Below the pieces are notes generated by a model. That model was given only the letters and a program-made list of their open reading frames with translations. It did no database searches and was not told where the DNA came from. A stretch of DNA of 36,388 bases from Thermoflexales bacterium. Lineage in GTDB: Bacteria > Chloroflexota > Anaerolineae > J036 > Brachytrichaceae. The stretch spans positions 1-36,388 of the forward strand of contig JANWUW010000076.1 in NCBI GenBank assembly GCA_025057935.1. Direction: 5' to 3'. Positions 26,364-33,665 of the stretch are shown piece by piece. How positions within the stretch are numbered: the stretch's first letter is position 1; every line of letters begins with the position of its first letter. The position numbers and the translations under genes were made by a program.

Positions 26364-28394
26364 CTACTCTGAGGCGCCGCTTTGAATTGGCGCGAGCTTC
26401 TCCGGCGCAACGCCGAGGTTGAAGTAGGCATTGAAGATGCGCTGTGCGACCGGCGCTGCCACTCCCGACCCTTGGCCGCCGTTCCAAAAGTACACGGCAA
26501 GTGCGAGCTGAGGATTGTCCGCAGGCGCGTAAGCCACAAACCAAGCGTGCGTCGGCTGCACGCGCATGCCGATGTAGCAAATGCCTAGCTTCTGCGCCAC
26601 ATCGTCGCAGAACTCAGCCGTGCCAGTCTTGCCAGCGTACGGAAAACCCTCGAGGCGCGCGGCGTAGGCTGTGCCGCCTGGCTCGTTCACCGCGCGATAC
26701 ATGGCATCGCGGATCAACTGGAGGTAGCGCGCATTGAGCGGGATGTTTCGGATCGCACGGGGTTGGAATGCTCGCACGACGTTGCCTCGCTCGTCCAGCA
26801 CCTCGCGGATGATCTGCGGCTCGTATAGCGTGCCGCCGTTGGCGAAGACCGCCACCATGTTCGCCATCTCAAGCGGGGTCGCCACGATGAAGCCTTGACC
26901 GATGGCGACATTGTAGCTATCGCCGCGCGTCCACACCTCGCCGATGCGGCGCAGCTTGTCCACTTCTTTGGGAGCAAAGCCGGGCGCGTAGGGGATGCCA
27001 AGGTTCGGGTAACGCTCGCCAATGCCGAACACGCGCGCCCAATCTGCCAAGCGATCTGCGCCCAAGCCGCGAACGTTCTCCTGTGGGTAGCCCCCAACGG
27101 CTTTGCGAAAGTAGGTGTTGCACGAGTTGCGAATGGCATCGCGAATGGTTTGCGGACCGTGTTGACCGCCGCGCAGACCGATCCAGCAGAAAAACTTTTG
27201 CGGGGGCGCATCTGGATTTATCTCGTTCGGCAGCTCGAACACGCCGGGGTCGTTGATGATGGTTCGTTCGCTCACAATGCCCTCTTGCAGCAGCGCAGCC
27301 GCCACCACCAGCTTAAAAATCGAACCAGGCGGCACAGTGTCTTGAGTGGCGTGATTGAGCAAGGGGCGATGAGGGTCTTCCAACAGCGCCTGATACTCGC
27401 GTTGCGAGATGCCCTGCGCGAAGCGATTGTTGTCGTAGCCGGGCAACGTGACCATGCCGAGGATCTCGCCTGTGTTTGGGTTCAGCGCCACGGCTGCGCC
27501 GCGCGGAATGTTGCGCGCGCGCATTGCCTCGCGCATGGCTTCGTCCATGATCTGCTGAAGGCGCAGGTCTATCGTCAGGCGCACGCTGTTGCCGTTGATC
27601 GGCGGCGTCTCGCTGATCACCTCCAGCTCCTCGAACGAGGCATCCACCAGCACCACGCGCCGCCCTTTGCGACCGCGCAGCTCGACCTCTGCCGCTGATT
27701 CCACGCCCGCAATGCCGACGCGATCGGTCTCGTAGTTGTAAATCTCCGGCGAGAAGAACTGTGGGTCGCGGTCGATCATCTCGCGCAGGATCTTGCCTGT
27801 GTAGCCGAGGATGTTGCCCAGCAGCTCCCTGTAGGGATACTCGCGCGAGCCAACTGTCTGCACCATCACCCCGCGCCACTCGATCGCCTTCTCTTGCACC
27901 GCCAGCGCCACTTCCCGCGGCACGTTGTCGGCTACGACGATGGGCTGATATGGGGCAAAGAAGCGCACGCTGTGCACCTTGGTGTAGATGCTGCCTGCTG
28001 TCACCTCAGGTTGACCGATCAAGCGCGCAAGACCGTCGTACATCGCCATGCGCTCAACACGCTGGCGCACGGGGTCGTCAGGGTAACTCACCTGCCGAAT
28101 GGGGACAATGGCGATCTGATACGCGGGCGTGTTGCGCACCAGAGGCACGCCGTTGCGGTCGAAGATTAAGCCGCGCGTCGCCGGGATTTGACGCTCCACC
28201 ACGCTGCGCTGCGCCACGCGCCTGCTGAATTCGCTTTGGCGGTTGACCTGTATGTCGTACAGCCGAAAGATCAGCACCGCAAAGGTGATCACCACCCCGA
28301 GCGCGAGGAGCAGCAGACGACCGCGACCCTGCTGCGGGTCAGGCGGCGGCACTTGGGAGGTTCGCCGCTGGATGGGATAGCTCTCGATGATCAT
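26364..28394 (-). CDS. mrdA: Penicillin-binding protein 2, elongation transpeptidase
   Basis: 676 aa class B PBP that cross-links peptidoglycan for lateral wall growth with the Rod complex. One TM anchor lies at about 26-45, followed by the PBP dimer/pedestal domain (RQIPATRGLIFDRNG at 68-82, typical). The transpeptidase domain has Ser358-x-x-Lys361 in PPGSIFK, Ser424-Cys-Asn426, and Lys589-Thr-Gly in YAGKTGTAE. The extracytoplasmic part contains scattered Cys (e.g. FCWIGL and GICYIG), some perhaps disulphide-bonded. I chose the ATG at 28394 rather than the TTG at 28400. It follows mreD by 8 nt, matching the mreD-mrdA order of rod operons, but mreB, mreC and rodA are not adjacent here. Confidence 0.95.
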   Translation of the reverse strand: MIIESYPIQRRTSQVPPPDPQQGRGRLLLLALGVVITFAVLIFRLYDIQVNRQSEFSRRVAQRSVVERQIPATRGLIFDRNGVPLVRNTPAYQIAIVPIRQVSYPDDPVRQRVERMAMYDGLARLIGQPEVTAGSIYTKVHSVRFFAPYQPIVVADNVPREVALAVQEKAIEWRGVMVQTVGSREYPYRELLGNILGYTGKILREMIDRDPQFFSPEIYNYETDRVGIAGVESAAEVELRGRKGRRVVLVDASFEELEVISETPPINGNSVRLTIDLRLQQIMDEAMREAMRARNIPRGAAVALNPNTGEILGMVTLPGYDNNRFAQGISQREYQALLEDPHRPLLNHATQDTVPPGSIFKLVVAAALLQEGIVSERTIINDPGVFELPNEINPDAPPQKFFCWIGLRGGQHGPQTIRDAIRNSCNTYFRKAVGGYPQENVRGLGADRLADWARVFGIGERYPNLGIPYAPGFAPKEVDKLRRIGEVWTRGDSYNVAIGQGFIVATPLEMANMVAVFANGGTLYEPQIIREVLDERGNVVRAFQPRAIRNIPLNARYLQLIRDAMYRAVNEPGGTAYAARLEGFPYAGKTGTAEFCDDVAQKLGICYIGMRVQPTHAWFVAYAPADNPQLALAVYFWNGGQGSGVAAPVAQRIFNAYFNLGVAPEKLAPIQSGASE

Positions 28395-28402
28395 CAGCAA
28401 CC

Positions 28403-28912
28403 CTAGCGCAGCGCAAGGAAGGATTCCTGCGTGCGCAGGCGACGCTGCAAGCGCAGCAGCAGCGCGAAAGTCGGCAGCGTCAGCAAGGGATTGATCACCA
28501 GCGCCGGCAGCACCACGTTTTGCACCGCGAATGCGAGGTCAAAAGGGCGCTGCGCAATCGCGAGCACACCAAGCGCGACAGCGTAGAACACTGCAGTCGC
28601 CACGGCTACCCAGTTCGTGGCACGCAACCACGGCATAGGGTTCGGAATTTGATCCACCACGATCGCCACTAAGTTGCCGAGAGGCAAGCCGAGCAGATGC
28701 AATCCAAATGGCGCCCCCGAGGTGAGGTCGAGCCACAAACCGCCAAAGCCCGCCCAGAGGAATCCTTCGTTGCCGCGCAGCACAGCCCATGTCGAGGCGA
28801 CGATCAGCACGAGGTTCGGGCGCGGCAAGTCGCCGAGCATGGCGGGCAGCAAACTGCCCTCGGCCAACGCCAGCACGAATATCACGAGGGCAGCCAAGAC
28901 GTGACGTCGCAC
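28403..28912 (-). CDS. mreD: Rod shape-determining protein MreD
   Basis: 169 aa, mostly hydrophobic with five or six TM helices, as for MreD. The segment LPRPNLVLIVASTWAVLRG and GFGGLWLDLTSGAPFGLHLL (the conserved G-x-W/L-x-D-x-x-S-G-x-P-x-G motif) identify it. MreD is an integral-membrane part of the elongasome. The start is a GTG at 28912 with a CATAAT -10 box 8 nt upstream, so the transcript is probably leaderless and this is the first gene of mreD-mrdA-hydrolase-GT39. The absence of mreC directly upstream is notable; 28913-29072 is non-coding. Confidence 0.9.
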   Translation of the reverse strand: MRRHVLAALVIFVLALAEGSLLPAMLGDLPRPNLVLIVASTWAVLRGNEGFLWAGFGGLWLDLTSGAPFGLHLLGLPLGNLVAIVVDQIPNPMPWLRATNWVAVATAVFYAVALGVLAIAQRPFDLAFAVQNVVLPALVINPLLTLPTFALLLRLQRRLRTQESFLALR

Positions 28913-28920
28913 GACCTGCG

Positions 28921-28926
28921 ATTATG
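28921..28926 (-). promoter_or_regulatory. -10-like CATAAT upstream of mreD
   Basis: CATAAT on the minus strand ends 8 nt before the GTG start codon of mreD, which would make the message leaderless. The hexamer is one mismatch from consensus. No obvious -35 box is present. Confidence 0.4.
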
Positions 28927-28974
28927 CGCCACTTGGGCGCAGCCTTTGCCGTGAGTATGTTGCACGCGAACCTG

Positions 28975-28996
28975 TCACTCCCACGAAAGCGGGAAA
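28975..28996. repeat. REP-like imperfect palindrome (TCCCAC-GAAA-GCGGGA)
   Basis: A short hairpin, 5 of 6 bp paired with a GAAA tetraloop, resembles the TCCCGCGAAAGCGGGA core of the extragenic palindromes found in many high-GC genomes. It lies in the 160-bp gap between mreD and the RCK-domain gene. Only one copy is visible in the window. Confidence 0.4.
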
Positions 28997-29040
28997 CCCC
29001 ACACTGAATCCCTTGACTACGCAGCGATGAGAACAGGATG

Positions 29041-29060
29041 CTCGCCCTTGCGTGGGCGAG
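29041..29060. terminator. Hairpin after the RCK-domain gene (possible terminator)
   Basis: A perfect 7-bp stem (CTCGCCC / GGGCGAG) with a 6-nt loop lies 13 nt beyond the stop codon of the minus-strand RCK-domain gene. No clean U-tract follows on the minus strand, so it may be a weak or factor-assisted terminator, or just an mRNA 3' end stabiliser. Confidence 0.35.
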
Positions 29061-29072
29061 ACAACGGCTTGC

Positions 29073-30152
29073 TCACGAGGTGCATGCCGCCACAAGCGCG
29101 CCCAGCGCGGATTGCTCCGCCATCACTGCCAAAGTGTCATGCGCTTGCACGCGGTAATCGCCAGCAGGATGAAAGTGCAAGGCGCCGTTGCGACGCACCA
29201 GCACCACGCTAACGCCATACTCGCGCTCCACTTCGCCGATCGTTTTGCCCGCTAGCGAGCTACTGGGAAGTATCTCTAGACGCACAAGGCTGAACGTCTG
29301 CCCCTCGATGGTGATCGGACGTGTCACATCTATGCCGACGGCGGCGGCAGCGAACGCGGGCGCGGCGATGCTGGTAGCGCTGAGCGCCTTGAAGGCAAAT
29401 TGCTGCTCAAGCGCTTGCGCGAAGTCATCGTCGAAGATGCGCACTACAACCTTGATGCGCGGGTTCAAGCTGCGTGCCTTAACTGCGATCTGTAGGTTGA
29501 GCGTGTCATCTTGCATGCAAAGCACCAACGCGCGCGCTCGGCGCACGCCTGCCGCCTCGAGCACGGACTCGCGGCGCGCGTCGTCGGCGATGATCGGAAT
29601 GCCGAGGTCTTGGATCGCCTTCGCGGTGTCGCCGTGAGGCGCGATCTCGATCACAACGAGGTCTTGCTCGAGCTGATGCAGGTAGCGCGCGACGCGATAG
29701 CCCAAGTGTCCCAAGCCCACAAGGACCACGTGCTCGCGCAGCGTTGCCGCAATTGCCATCTGCCACTCCTTGCCGCGCGCGCGGCGGTTGAAGAATAGCA
29801 CGCCGAAATCCGCTAACCCCTGTGCGAGAACGCCAATGCCCAGCAGCGGCATGAGGAAGTAAAACACCTGCAGGAACCACACGCGAGGAAAGCGATCCAC
29901 TGCGGACTGCAGGAACACGAGCGAGAGCACGTGGTACACAGCATGCGCCAAGCTCTCCCCGCCCTCCTCGCCCGCGCTGCGTGCGAGCCAGTGATAAAGC
30001 ACGCCGCCGCTCCCCACCAACACGCTGAACGCAAGCAGCGGCAAGCGAAACTCACGCAGCAAGAGCGAGGTGTCGCGAAGGGCAGCGCGCACCCGTCGCG
30101 CATGCCGCCGCGGCTTGCGCCGATTGTAGGGTTTAACCTCTCTGGCGGGCAC
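29073..30152 (-). CDS. Two-TM, RCK (TrkA-N/TrkA-C) domain protein lacking a K+ selectivity filter
   Basis: 359 aa from a GTG start at 30152. A basic N-terminus (1-35) is followed by TM1 (about 37-57) and a re-entrant-loop region (about 64-88). TM2 (about 92-122) follows, then an RCK_N Rossmann domain with GLGHLG at 146-151 and a downstream acidic IEIAPHG. A TrkA_C domain covers the C-terminal 85 residues. The architecture is that of MthK-like channels. However, the position where TVGYGD should stand reads SLVFLQSAVDRFP, so no K+ filter signature exists. It may be a non-selective or different-ion channel, or a nucleotide-gated regulator. Such degenerate members may form a known subfamily; I cannot verify it. 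It lies alone, between the mreD gap and restriction-gene remnants. Confidence 0.85.
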   Translation of the reverse strand: MPAREVKPYNRRKPRRHARRVRAALRDTSLLLREFRLPLLAFSVLVGSGGVLYHWLARSAGEEGGESLAHAVYHVLSLVFLQSAVDRFPRVWFLQVFYFLMPLLGIGVLAQGLADFGVLFFNRRARGKEWQMAIAATLREHVVLVGLGHLGYRVARYLHQLEQDLVVIEIAPHGDTAKAIQDLGIPIIADDARRESVLEAAGVRRARALVLCMQDDTLNLQIAVKARSLNPRIKVVVRIFDDDFAQALEQQFAFKALSATSIAAPAFAAAAVGIDVTRPITIEGQTFSLVRLEILPSSSLAGKTIGEVEREYGVSVVLVRRNGALHFHPAGDYRVQAHDTLAVMAEQSALGALVAACTS

Positions 30153-30182
30153 GGCGCACTGCGATCACGCGCAGCGCTTGCG

Positions 30183-30422
30183 CTAGTCGCGCGCGCAAAC
30201 CTCGGCGAGCCTTTTGCGTAGCTCGGAAGGATGCCTGCACACCACAAACGCCCAGCGCCCAAACTCACCATGATGATTCACCGCGCGCACCCAACGCTTC
30301 GCCGCTGCCTCTTTCTGTCGGTCTTGTTCGGTCTCAAAGCCTTTGACTTCCAAGATCGCCTTGCTCTCACGTCCATCTGGGCGCCGCAAGCGAATGCGGT
30401 AGTCTGGGCGGTACTCGTGCCG
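30183..30422 (-). pseudogene. C-terminal remnant of a type III/DEAD-box restriction endonuclease subunit
   Basis: The minus-strand frame ending at the TAG at 30183 reads [12 protein letters not shown], then [35 protein letters not shown] and AFVVCRHP. This is the nuclease-like C-terminus (D...E-x-K region) of large Res/DEAD-box restriction subunits. It opens after an in-frame stop just upstream of this segment. A neighbouring frame reads LIEVDHAR, so the homology may continue through a frameshift for a few residues. The hundreds of residues of helicase expected upstream are absent; the sequence turns into a methylase fragment on the other strand. Clearly a dead remnant, though a small ORF (M at 30389) remains open. 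Confidence 0.75.
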
Positions 30423-30490
30423 CGCGCATGATCTACTTCAATAAGACGAGCTACAACGGCTTGTATCGCGTCAACGCTCGCGGTGAATAC
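30416..30490 (+). pseudogene. Internal fragment of a D12-class (Dam-like) adenine DNA methylase
   Basis: The plus strand reads [16 protein letters not shown] then YRVNARGEY, the highly conserved FxNKTxFNGLYRVNxxGEF block of D12-class N6-adenine methyltransferases. Real enzymes are about 260-300 aa; here only about 25 residues survive. After position 30490 the family's next residues (N-V-P-x-G) are missing, and the frame stops at 30526. It overlaps the restriction remnant by 7 nt on the opposite strand, so this is a recombination or deletion scar rather than a gene. Confidence 0.75.
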
Positions 30491-30500
30491 ACGGGAGGAA

Positions 30501-30929
30501 CTACGCCCGCATATCTACGCGAATAGGCCGATCATTAACAATGATGTAATCACCATGGCTTTCTCTTATTGTTTTCACGTCTTTGGCTTCTACAAGTTCC
30601 CCTTCTGGAGACACGCGATAAGCCACTAACTTTGCGCGATGCACCTGATAACGCCTAACATCAGATTCCCAGCACACCACCAGTGTGCCAACGGGCAGCT
30701 CGGCACTAACGGTAGCGTGTCTGTCTGGTGCGAGCATGTATGTTGTGCTGCGTGACACACGCGGGAGATAGCCAGTAAGGTTGCGAGCAATGGGGCATTC
30801 ATTCGGCCACCATGCTCTCCCGTCATGCACGATGACTGCGACGCATCGTGTCCCGTTGCCTCGCGCGCTCAACGCATTGTAGCTTAAGGGCACTCTGTGC
30901 CACTGCTGCGCCTTCTCTTTCACATCCAT
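30501..30929 (-). CDS. Hypothetical protein, 142 aa
   Basis: I recognise no family. The ATG at 30929 is preceded by a strong AAGGAGG Shine-Dalgarno sequence 9 nt upstream, and a TACAAT -10 box lies at 30954-30959. This makes it a convincing, classically expressed gene, unlike its leaderless neighbours. The protein is soluble and mixed alpha/beta with no signal peptide. Visible pieces include [20 protein letters not shown] and [22 protein letters not shown], with a C-terminal [17 protein letters not shown], suggestive of a small beta-rich fold. It sits immediately beyond the restriction-gene scar, at the beginning of the lower-GC accessory segment. It could be a small cargo or antitoxin-like gene, but nothing proves that. 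Confidence 0.7.
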   Translation of the reverse strand: MDVKEKAQQWHRVPLSYNALSARGNGTRCVAVIVHDGRAWWPNECPIARNLTGYLPRVSRSTTYMLAPDRHATVSAELPVGTLVVCWESDVRRYQVHRAKLVAYRVSPEGELVEAKDVKTIRESHGDYIIVNDRPIRVDMRA

Positions 30930-30953
30930 GGCACGCTTCCTCCTTCTGGAGAT

Positions 30954-30959
30954 ATTGTA
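30954..30959 (-). promoter_or_regulatory. -10 box TACAAT for the 142-aa hypothetical gene
   Basis: TACAAT on the minus strand, 24 nt before the ATG at 30929, leaving room for a leader of about 17 nt that contains the AAGGAGG ribosome-binding site. Confidence 0.5.
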
Positions 30960-31109
30960 CACCAAACTCTGCGATTATGACCGCTGCACCATTTCCTCTT
31001 CGGCGACTGCCTTTGGCGAGCATAGGCTACGATTAACACCAGCATGACCTTGTAGCTTTTCAACAGCATGGGACAAGCGGTCGGGGATGGCAAAGCCGAC
31101 GCCTACGTC

Positions 31110-31129
31110 TGGCAATGAACCTATTGCCA
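31110..31129. promoter_or_regulatory. Inverted repeat TGGCAAT-N6-ATTGCCA, operator-like
   Basis: A perfect 7-bp dyad with a 6-nt spacer in the roughly 500-bp non-coding gap before the 454-aa unknown gene. Its centre-to-centre geometry fits a dimeric regulator. It lies about 300 bp from that gene's promoter, so a role at a nearer, unseen promoter or RNA is also possible. Confidence 0.4.
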
Positions 31130-31131
31130 CC

Positions 31132-31222
31132 CTTAGTAGGAGTCATTCATTGGCAACGATGTGACGAGAATTGACACATCATGCGCAATCTAAGTAGGAG
31201 ATTGTGGGCAACTTGTGCGACC
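31132..31222. repeat. Imperfect tandem direct repeats (AGTAGGAG...GGCAAC...TGTG)
   Basis: Two related units lie in the non-coding region: AGTAGGAG-N9-GGCAAC-N2-TGTG-CGA-like at about 31135-31168 and AGTAGGAG-N6-GGCAAC-TTGTGCGA at about 31193-31220. Start-to-start distance is roughly 58 bp. They follow the TGGCAAT dyad, which shares the GGCAA core. They could be regulator sites or remnants of a duplicated small gene end. The rest of 30960-31424 shows no convincing ORF. Confidence 0.4.
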
Positions 31223-31424
31223 TTATGTAAGAGGATGACGCAGCGGATCGCGCGGCACGAATGAAGACACTTGCAAACGCGAGGGAGGCGCGTCTTGAGA
31301 AAAAGTTGCTTTATGCCCCTGCATGTTGGTGCAGATGGTTGAGCCGCACTTGACCTGATATGCTTCTAGGCGCTCGCAGGGGTAAGGCATACGCTAAGCC
31401 TATAAAGGCGCAGAAGTTGTGATG

Positions 31425-31433
31425 TGCTATAAT
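31425..31433 (+). promoter_or_regulatory. Extended -10 (TGCTATAAT) for the 454-aa unknown gene
   Basis: TGC directly precedes a consensus TATAAT, and 11 nt later comes the ATG at 31445. The expected leader is only about 4 nt and holds no Shine-Dalgarno sequence. No -35 consensus is seen at 17 bp, as is common with extended -10 promoters. Confidence 0.65.
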
Positions 31434-31444
31434 ACCAACAAACC

Positions 31445-32809
31445 ATGATTTATAATCTCGAGACCCTCACTGTAAAGCACCTGTTGACATGGTGGCTGTT
31501 TTATGCTCATGCAATTGGTAGCTTTTTGCCTTTTTCGCTCAGCACGCTGCGCGCTAAAATGCATTTCTTTGAGATGACATGCGGGCGTGCTGGTTGCAAA
31601 CCATGTGGCACGATCTTTGGCGGCGAAACGCTGTCTGCGCCATTGCACACTATGCGTCGCGTGCTAGATGATGGCCGTTGGTTAACGCTTCTGCACACCG
31701 TACATCACCTTGGTCCCTTGCTCCTTGGCGATCTGCCTCAAATGCACCGAACTGATCTTGAGGATCTTCGTGCCCGACTGTCCTGTCCTTTGTCTTATGC
31801 GCAAGCGGTGTTGACGTTATGTGAGACAGACAGCGCTTACGACAAACAGGTTCTAGGAGATGCGCTGCGAGACATCCCAATATCGCAGTGGGCGCATTGT
31901 TTTGCGCCATTTGTGAGCTTGCGCAGATGTCTGCCACGCTGGGTTGGTCAGATGCACGCAGAAGCATGGTGCTCATTAGATAAGGAGACGCAGCGTTGGC
32001 TCGCTGCGCTATGGTGGTTACACTACAGTTATGTACACAACGATGCTTCGCGCCCTACGCCAATCATCGCTCATATGCTCGCCAATGACCCTGTAGGCGA
32101 CTGGTTATCACATCTCGGGATGACGGTTGTAAGCGCAACGCCGCAGAACAAAACGGCGCGGCTCCAGGACGAAAACGTCCCTGAACATCCGCACGTGTGC
32201 AAGTTTGTAGAGGAACTTCTTGCTTCTGCAATTGTCGTGCAAGCGATTGCGCGTTATAGTATGCACCCTGACCATCGCGGTGTCGTCCTGCTGAAGAAAA
32301 CATGGGCAAAAGAAATTCTTGGTTTAGAATGTGCTCAGCCTTGCACTGTATCGCCGCGCGATGTATGGCGGCTAAACGCGCTCGGGGTTGATTCCCCCTT
32401 GCACCACGCGCTGCAGGTCTCGCCATGGCTAGCGGCAGCATGGCTGCGATGGCTTGCCGAAGCCGAGAACGATGTCTTGATGATCGCTCAGAGCGCGCAG
32501 CTTGTAGACCAGATTTGGGGACTCAATTACATATACCTAGAGCCGGAGACCTATGCACAACTCGCGCAGAAGCTCGCGACGGCAAGTGAGCGAGCCGAAG
32601 ATCTGCAGCTGGCACATCGTTTACAAGCGCTCGCCCGACATGCCGATGCTACTGAGGCGCTCATGTGGCGTTTGTATATCGACATCGAAGTGAACGTCGG
32701 CGAACTTGTTGCGCGTTACGGCGAAGATGTCGATCGGCTGGCATGCGCCGCGCGGGATTACCAGCAGACGATCGAGGACCATCCTCCTGTGTGGCAGAGC
32801 ATCGTATAG
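31445..32809 (+). CDS. Unknown protein, 454 aa, Trp/Cys/His-rich, helical
   Basis: No family recognised. The open frame has a good promoter at its start and protein-like composition throughout, so it is a real gene. N-terminal residues 1-35 are hydrophobic and aromatic (LLTWWLFYAHAIGSFLPF), possibly a membrane-associated helix. A CGRAGCKPC cluster (Cys46, Cys51, Cys54) could bind a metal. The rest seems all-helical with several Trp-rich helices (AALWWLHYSYVH, WLAAAWLRWLAEAEND). The C-terminus is acidic and ends PPVWQSIV. Base composition is much lower in GC than the flanking core genes (e.g. 27 of 60 bases at 31501-31560). It converges on an SSB-like gene across a 78-nt gap. A second unknown of nearly the same size (457 aa) lies beyond, ending in a loosely similar PTWINVIR; this may be coincidence. 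Confidence 0.7.
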   Translation: MIYNLETLTVKHLLTWWLFYAHAIGSFLPFSLSTLRAKMHFFEMTCGRAGCKPCGTIFGGETLSAPLHTMRRVLDDGRWLTLLHTVHHLGPLLLGDLPQMHRTDLEDLRARLSCPLSYAQAVLTLCETDSAYDKQVLGDALRDIPISQWAHCFAPFVSLRRCLPRWVGQMHAEAWCSLDKETQRWLAALWWLHYSYVHNDASRPTPIIAHMLANDPVGDWLSHLGMTVVSATPQNKTARLQDENVPEHPHVCKFVEELLASAIVVQAIARYSMHPDHRGVVLLKKTWAKEILGLECAQPCTVSPRDVWRLNALGVDSPLHHALQVSPWLAAAWLRWLAEAENDVLMIAQSAQLVDQIWGLNYIYLEPETYAQLAQKLATASERAEDLQLAHRLQALARHADATEALMWRLYIDIEVNVGELVARYGEDVDRLACAARDYQQTIEDHPPVWQSIV

Positions 32810-32887
32810 GCGCGCAATAAGCGCAGCAAGCCCGCAGAATGGCGCCGTGCGCGTGGTGCGCCTAACATGCCCTCAAGCGCCTCAACG

Positions 32888-33394
32888 CTAAGATTCCGAG
32901 CCGCTGGATGCTAGGTCGGGATTATCCGCTTTGGGCGAAGACGGCGATAAAGGTTGTTCTGTGGAAGCGAATGGCGTGAAGCGTCGGCGATAGGGCAGCG
33001 CGCTCTGTGAGGATTCACGCGGCGCGATCGTGTGAGCAGACTGGAGCTTAGCATCGCTTGCCTTGAACACTTGCAAGTAATGCACAAGCACCTCGAAGCT
33101 GTCTGGCGGCGCGCTGGACGCAGCGCTTCGTGTCTGCCGCAATCGCGGACCGCCCGTGTTGGGATCAGAGATCAGCGCGCCTCGGATCATGACCAATGTA
33201 CCGCGCCGCAGGTGGCGCTTCATGCGGACTGCCATCTGGCGGCGCCCGAAGAGCTTGAAAGTTCGGCGATACAGTTTCCCGTTGCGCTTGGCAACGATGA
33301 TCAATTTGCACAGCGCGCTCAAGTCGCCGCTGGGCATATAGCGGACAACAGGAGCGCTCGCCACACGACCAATGATGATAATTTCGTGATGCAT
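32888..33394 (-). CDS. Divergent single-stranded DNA-binding (SSB-like) OB-fold protein
   Basis: 168 aa from the ATG at 33394. The first 110 residues form an SSB-type OB fold: IIIIGRVASAPVVRYMPSG matches the family start (V-I-L-I-G-x-L-x-x-D-P-x-x-R-Y-x-x-S-G). KRHLRRGTLVMIRGALISDP followed by NTGGPRL matches the K-G-x-x-V-x-V-x-G strand and a DPNTGGPR phrase. The usual aromatic-rich W-x-x-V-x-x-W core is replaced by a basic KLYRRTFKLFGRRQ stretch, so DNA binding may differ. The C-terminal 55 residues are a Ser/Pro-rich tail ending SSGSES; the acidic D-D-x-P-F tip that recruits partners in normal SSB is absent. Upstream in-frame ATGs are rejected because an extended -10 ends 7 nt before this ATG. 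Probably an accessory, plasmid- or phage-type paralogue. Confidence 0.75.
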   Translation of the reverse strand: MHHEIIIIGRVASAPVVRYMPSGDLSALCKLIIVAKRNGKLYRRTFKLFGRRQMAVRMKRHLRRGTLVMIRGALISDPNTGGPRLRQTRSAASSAPPDSFEVLVHYLQVFKASDAKLQSAHTIAPRESSQSALPYRRRFTPFASTEQPLSPSSPKADNPDLASSGSES

Positions 33395-33401
33395 TGGTAT
33401 C

Positions 33402-33410
33402 ATTGTATCA
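33402..33410 (-). promoter_or_regulatory. Extended -10 (TGATACAAT) for the SSB-like gene
   Basis: On the minus strand TGA precedes TACAAT, and exactly 7 nt later the ATG at 33394 begins. Transcription would start at or within a base of the initiation codon, a strict leaderless layout. This fixes the start codon against the in-frame ATGs further upstream. Confidence 0.65.
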
Positions 33411-33665
33411 TATCTCGCGTCTTTATCGGCACCTGCCCTCATGGGTTTAAGCAGCATGACAACGCGCGCACAAGCAGGCGCGCCTTCGCGCGGCATGTCC
33501 ACATCCGACTCCGAAGATCAGGGCAAAGACACGGTGCTTTGTATGTAGCGATACACTGTAGCGCAAGGCGCTTTTGACCCGCGCGCCCGACTACGTCGTC
33601 GCTACACCGCGCCTCTTATTGGTTACATAACATATCCCCTCGATGCGCTATGACCGCTCATGGTG

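Noticed and set aside
33395-33502. 36-residue N-terminal extension of the SSB-like protein
   Set aside because: It would start upstream of the extended -10 that ends 7 nt before the ATG at 33394, and the OB fold begins right at that Met.
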